Shown: one piece after another, positions 60,901 to 64,000 of the stretch
How positions within the stretch are numbered: position 1 is the stretch's first letter
Layout of the letters: every line of letters begins with the position of its first letter
Assembly (NCBI GenBank): GCA_034336665.1
Contig: CM067569.1
Location: 4,457,820-4,521,819 of the forward strand
Reading direction: 5' to 3'
Length of the DNA stretch: 64,000 nucleotides
From: Luscinia megarhynchos
Taxonomy: Eukaryota > Chordata > Aves > Passeriformes > Turdidae
Notes under the pieces: generated by a model
Database searches by the model: none
What the model was told of the DNA's origin: nothing
What the model saw: only the letters and a program-made list of their open reading frames with translations
Position numbers and translations under genes: made by a program

Positions 60901-63419
60901 TTCTGGTTAGGTCATTACTCAAAGTGGCATCGATGCAATGATGCTCACAGCTCACACATGCTGCTTGTGGTGGTTATTTTGAGCTAACCTGAAGAGATGC
61001 TTTGGAGATAGAAATCTCACCAAAGTAACCTCTCCCCTTCTGCTGGAGCTGTGTCTGCTGCTCTGGAAGGGCTTCTTTTGGCATAGAGAAGAGAGCAGGT
61101 CTCCAAACAAAGCTTTGGGCACATCTCAGGCAGGGGGCTTTTCCCCACCCAGTTTTCACCTGCTTTTCTTCATCAGGACTGAAGTAAGGAGCAAAGTAAT
61201 TATCCTATTTAAGGGGAATTTTTGTCTTAGACATGAAGAAAGGGGAAAAAAGACACATCCCAGCAGCTCTCTGTGCCACCCTCACTGAAGGGCTGCAGTC
61301 TATGGGATACCTAAAGATATTAAACAACCCAGGCTGCTGAAAAGAGGTGATTATTTCCTCCTGGACTCACCACTTGTTTAGACACACACAAGGCCTTGGA
61401 AGCATGGCTGGGGTTTGGGATTCTCTGCAGAATGAAACCAAAAGAGCCCCAGCACTCAGGAACCTCTGGGCTGCCAGAACCGGTGACTACTGACACAAAC
61501 CACAAACCAAGTTTTGCTTGGAGAGCTTCCACCCTCCCAAATAAAACTCCAGCCGTTGGTGTTTGTACAAACTTCCATTCATGCCATATAAAAACCTTCA
61601 AACCTCTGACTATGGGACAAAAAACTCCAGCAAAGGTGCTCAGCTCACTGAAAACAGAAGGATCAGCAAGTCCTGCTGGAGAGAGACAAGGAAAAAGTGT
61701 GGGAATCTGCTGCCACACTTTCCTTTTTTAAATTACAGAATACTGCAAGCCTAAATATTCCACTTCCTATTCAAGGATAAATTGTGTAATTCACCAAAAA
61801 AAGGGTATTATGCAATGTAAACCTAAGAAAATAAGGAACAGCATTCTACGTGTCACAGGCAATTTGCTCAAGAGCAACTCTTAGGTCATTGGAGGGAATT
61901 TTGAGAGGTCTAAACCACAGCACCTTGTTAATGCAGATGCTATTGCATCAGTTATTTTTCCTCCTGTATAATCCATGCAGAAACTCAAGACACTTCACAG
62001 ATTTCTGGGAGGAAAGTCTGTATTACTGTGACATCCCTAAAAGCAAAAATATTTTCATAGCGCTAAATAATGGTAGAATAAAATGCTTGAAATCTCTCCA
62101 AACAATAAACTGCACCAGTCTGGTCTTCACTTAAAATATTTCCTTGCAGCAAGAACCACTGCAAGATTCAAGTCAGGATTTTAAGAGAAATTGCTATTTG
62201 GCATAAATGCACACATGCAAAGAGAAACTAAAGTCCATTTTCATCACCATAATATTTAGATGATCAATTTTTTCTTGGCAGTCTTCAACAAGGACTTTGT
62301 ATTCTCCCTGCTAATCCAAAAGCAGAAACTCATTCATTTTAATCACTGATTTTAAACAAACCCAAAAGAGCTGCCAAGCTAAACAAAACAAGGAATCTAC
62401 ACAAAGTTCATAGAACAGAACAGCTCTCAAATTAATGGTAACACTGGACACTTTTCAGTCCAATGTGTGGTCACTCATAGAACAAAAGCACGTTTGAGTA
62501 ACAAAATAAAAGTGAAAAAAGTTTCATGTTTTAATTGATATTCTACTCATTCACTACTGGCCACAAATTAATGCTTGCCCTGAGAAGAGCTTGAAAGGGA
62601 AAGGTATTTATTTATAAAACAATAACAAAAGGTATTTGAAGATAATGAAATTGCAAAGCAAAGCCCTCAGAAAACTTTGCCCAGCTTCTTAGTGGGAATC
62701 AGACCTCTTTGGCATCCAGTACCAAGGCCATTCAGGATGTTCTTGTCACTGAAAATGGTCAATGGGCAAATTCCTCATGTAACATGCCCACAGCTTTTCT
62801 CTAGGAAGTTCCTATATCATTTCAGATTTTCATTTTTAGCCAAACAAGGACTTTTTCTACAAGGCAGAATAAGAGGGAAGTTAATCAGATACAGAATGTC
62901 TTTGCTACAATTCAGCTGCTGAATTACTTTAGTCACAGGATTGGAAGGTTCTGCTTAGAAGGAATGCCCTAGATGGGTGCATCTTGGTCCAAGCTGTGTT
63001 ACTCAGTCTCCATGCAACTTGTGAAAAGCAATTTGTGCTTTAGTGTCTTAGATTTAGCTCTAAAATGGGCATAACCCCTATTTTATCTGATTGGAACAAT
63101 CTCAGGCTTTAGCAACCCTTGCAGAACCTCACAGGGAGAAAATATGTATATAAAAACTCTCAGGAATGCCAGAAATTCCTTTATAAACCAAGTGCACTGG
63201 CTGCCCTGCAAAACAGACTCACAGTTACAGCAGCAAAGAGCAAAAACCTTCAGACTTTTGAGCTGATGAGGCTCAAAAGCAACTGGGTGTCAGCAGGGAG
63301 GGCAGGAATCCAGAGAGGAGTGACAGCTCCATCTAAAACAACAGGAAACTGCAATTCCTTCTGTAAACAGCAGCGGTGAGGTGGGAGGAGACCCAGCTAG
63401 TGCATAAACAGGCAGGAGC

Positions 63420-63630
63420 CAGGGGAAGGGGAAGGGGAAGGGAAAGGGAAAGGGAAAGGGAAAGGGAAAGGGAAAGGGAAAGGGAAAGGGAAAGGGAAAG
63501 GGAAAGGGAAAGGGAAAGGGAAAGGGAAAGGGAAAGGGAAAGGGAAAGGGAAAGGGAAAGGGAAAGGGAAAGGGAAAGGGAAAGGGAAAGGGGAAGGGAA
63601 AGGGGAAGGGGAAGGGGAAGGGGAAGGGAA
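63420..63630. repeat. (GGGAAA)n purine array
   Basis: About 210 bases of tandem GGGAAA hexamers, with GGGGAA variants at both ends. One strand is pure purine. Long open frames of RE, LS or FP repeats across it are artefacts of the array. Confidence 0.95.
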
Positions 63631-64000
63631 GCAGCCCTGGGAGCAGGAACACGCCATCCCTGCAGCAGCATTGCCATATTAATACAATGCTGAGGGGGGC
63701 TCAGCTGAGATGACAAATTAATTGGGAGCCAGAAGCCCTGTGACAAAGGCACAGAGCTGTGGTGGCAGTGCCAGCAGTGCCCTGCACAGGCACCAGGGTG
63801 AGCATGAGCAGGGGAAGCAGGGAGATGCTCAGACACAGAATAAAGGTGAACAGCAATTCAGGACACGGGCAAAGATTGCTGAGCTCGAAAATATCACCAC
63901 CAGCAGCCCAGTCTGAGCTGGAAACACTAAGAAATGTAAGTCAGGTAGTTATGGAAAAGAGTCTGCCCCATTTCCTGCAGACAGAGGAACAGAATATTTC

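Noticed and set aside
63290..63836. Long open frames of RE, LS or FP repeats over the GGGAAA array
   Set aside because: A hexamer array with no stop in several frames gives these by default; there is no domain or start signal.

Overview
The window is vertebrate, most likely avian and probably a songbird. It carries many CR1 LINE 3' ends ending in the ATTCTRTG-type tail, an avian LTR fragment, and the gene order HTRA1 - DMBT1 known from the vertebrate 10q26-type region. All recognised genes are spliced and lie on the minus strand, so transcription runs from right to left. Exons were called by conceptual splicing (GT/AG sites plus matching phase) and by family recognition; no alignment was run.

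Layout. (1) 64000-40.1 kb: exons 2-9 of HTRA1, a secreted trypsin-like serine protease with a C-terminal PDZ domain. Exon 1 (signal peptide, IGFBP and Kazal modules) is not in the window and should lie beyond the right edge. (2) 40.1-27.6 kb: intergenic, with an LTR fragment and CR1 debris. (3) 27.55-17.06 kb: a complete DMBT1-like gene (gene 1) encoding signal peptide - short Thr/Pro linkers - one group B SRCR domain - CUB - linker - CUB - ZP domain, about 704 residues, ending without a transmembrane segment. (4) 17-8.6 kb: intergenic with old CR1 copies. (5) 8.53 kb to the left edge: a second DMBT1-like gene (gene 2) with its own TATA box and signal-peptide exon, then an array of six SRCR exons (the last cut by the window edge) separated by 48-54 bp Ser/Thr/Pro linker exons. 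Its downstream part (probably CUB and ZP exons) is outside the window.

Main points for the hunt. The SRCR array of gene 2 is a higher-order tandem repeat (about 2.6 kb unit, two SRCR exons each) whose introns are also almost identical, so it is recent or actively homogenised. The first half of each SRCR exon is CpG-rich and encodes the same residues in all six copies, while the second half varies. All array exons appear to be phase 1-1, so copies can be gained, lost or skipped without breaking the frame. The Trp of the DMBT1 ligand-binding motif is replaced in every gene 2 copy but kept in gene 1. Two one-base insertions break otherwise conserved reading frames (HTRA1 exon 3 and the ZP exon of gene 1); sequencing or assembly error is the first explanation to test. 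I found no sign of a wholly new system; the SRCR array is the most interesting accessory region.
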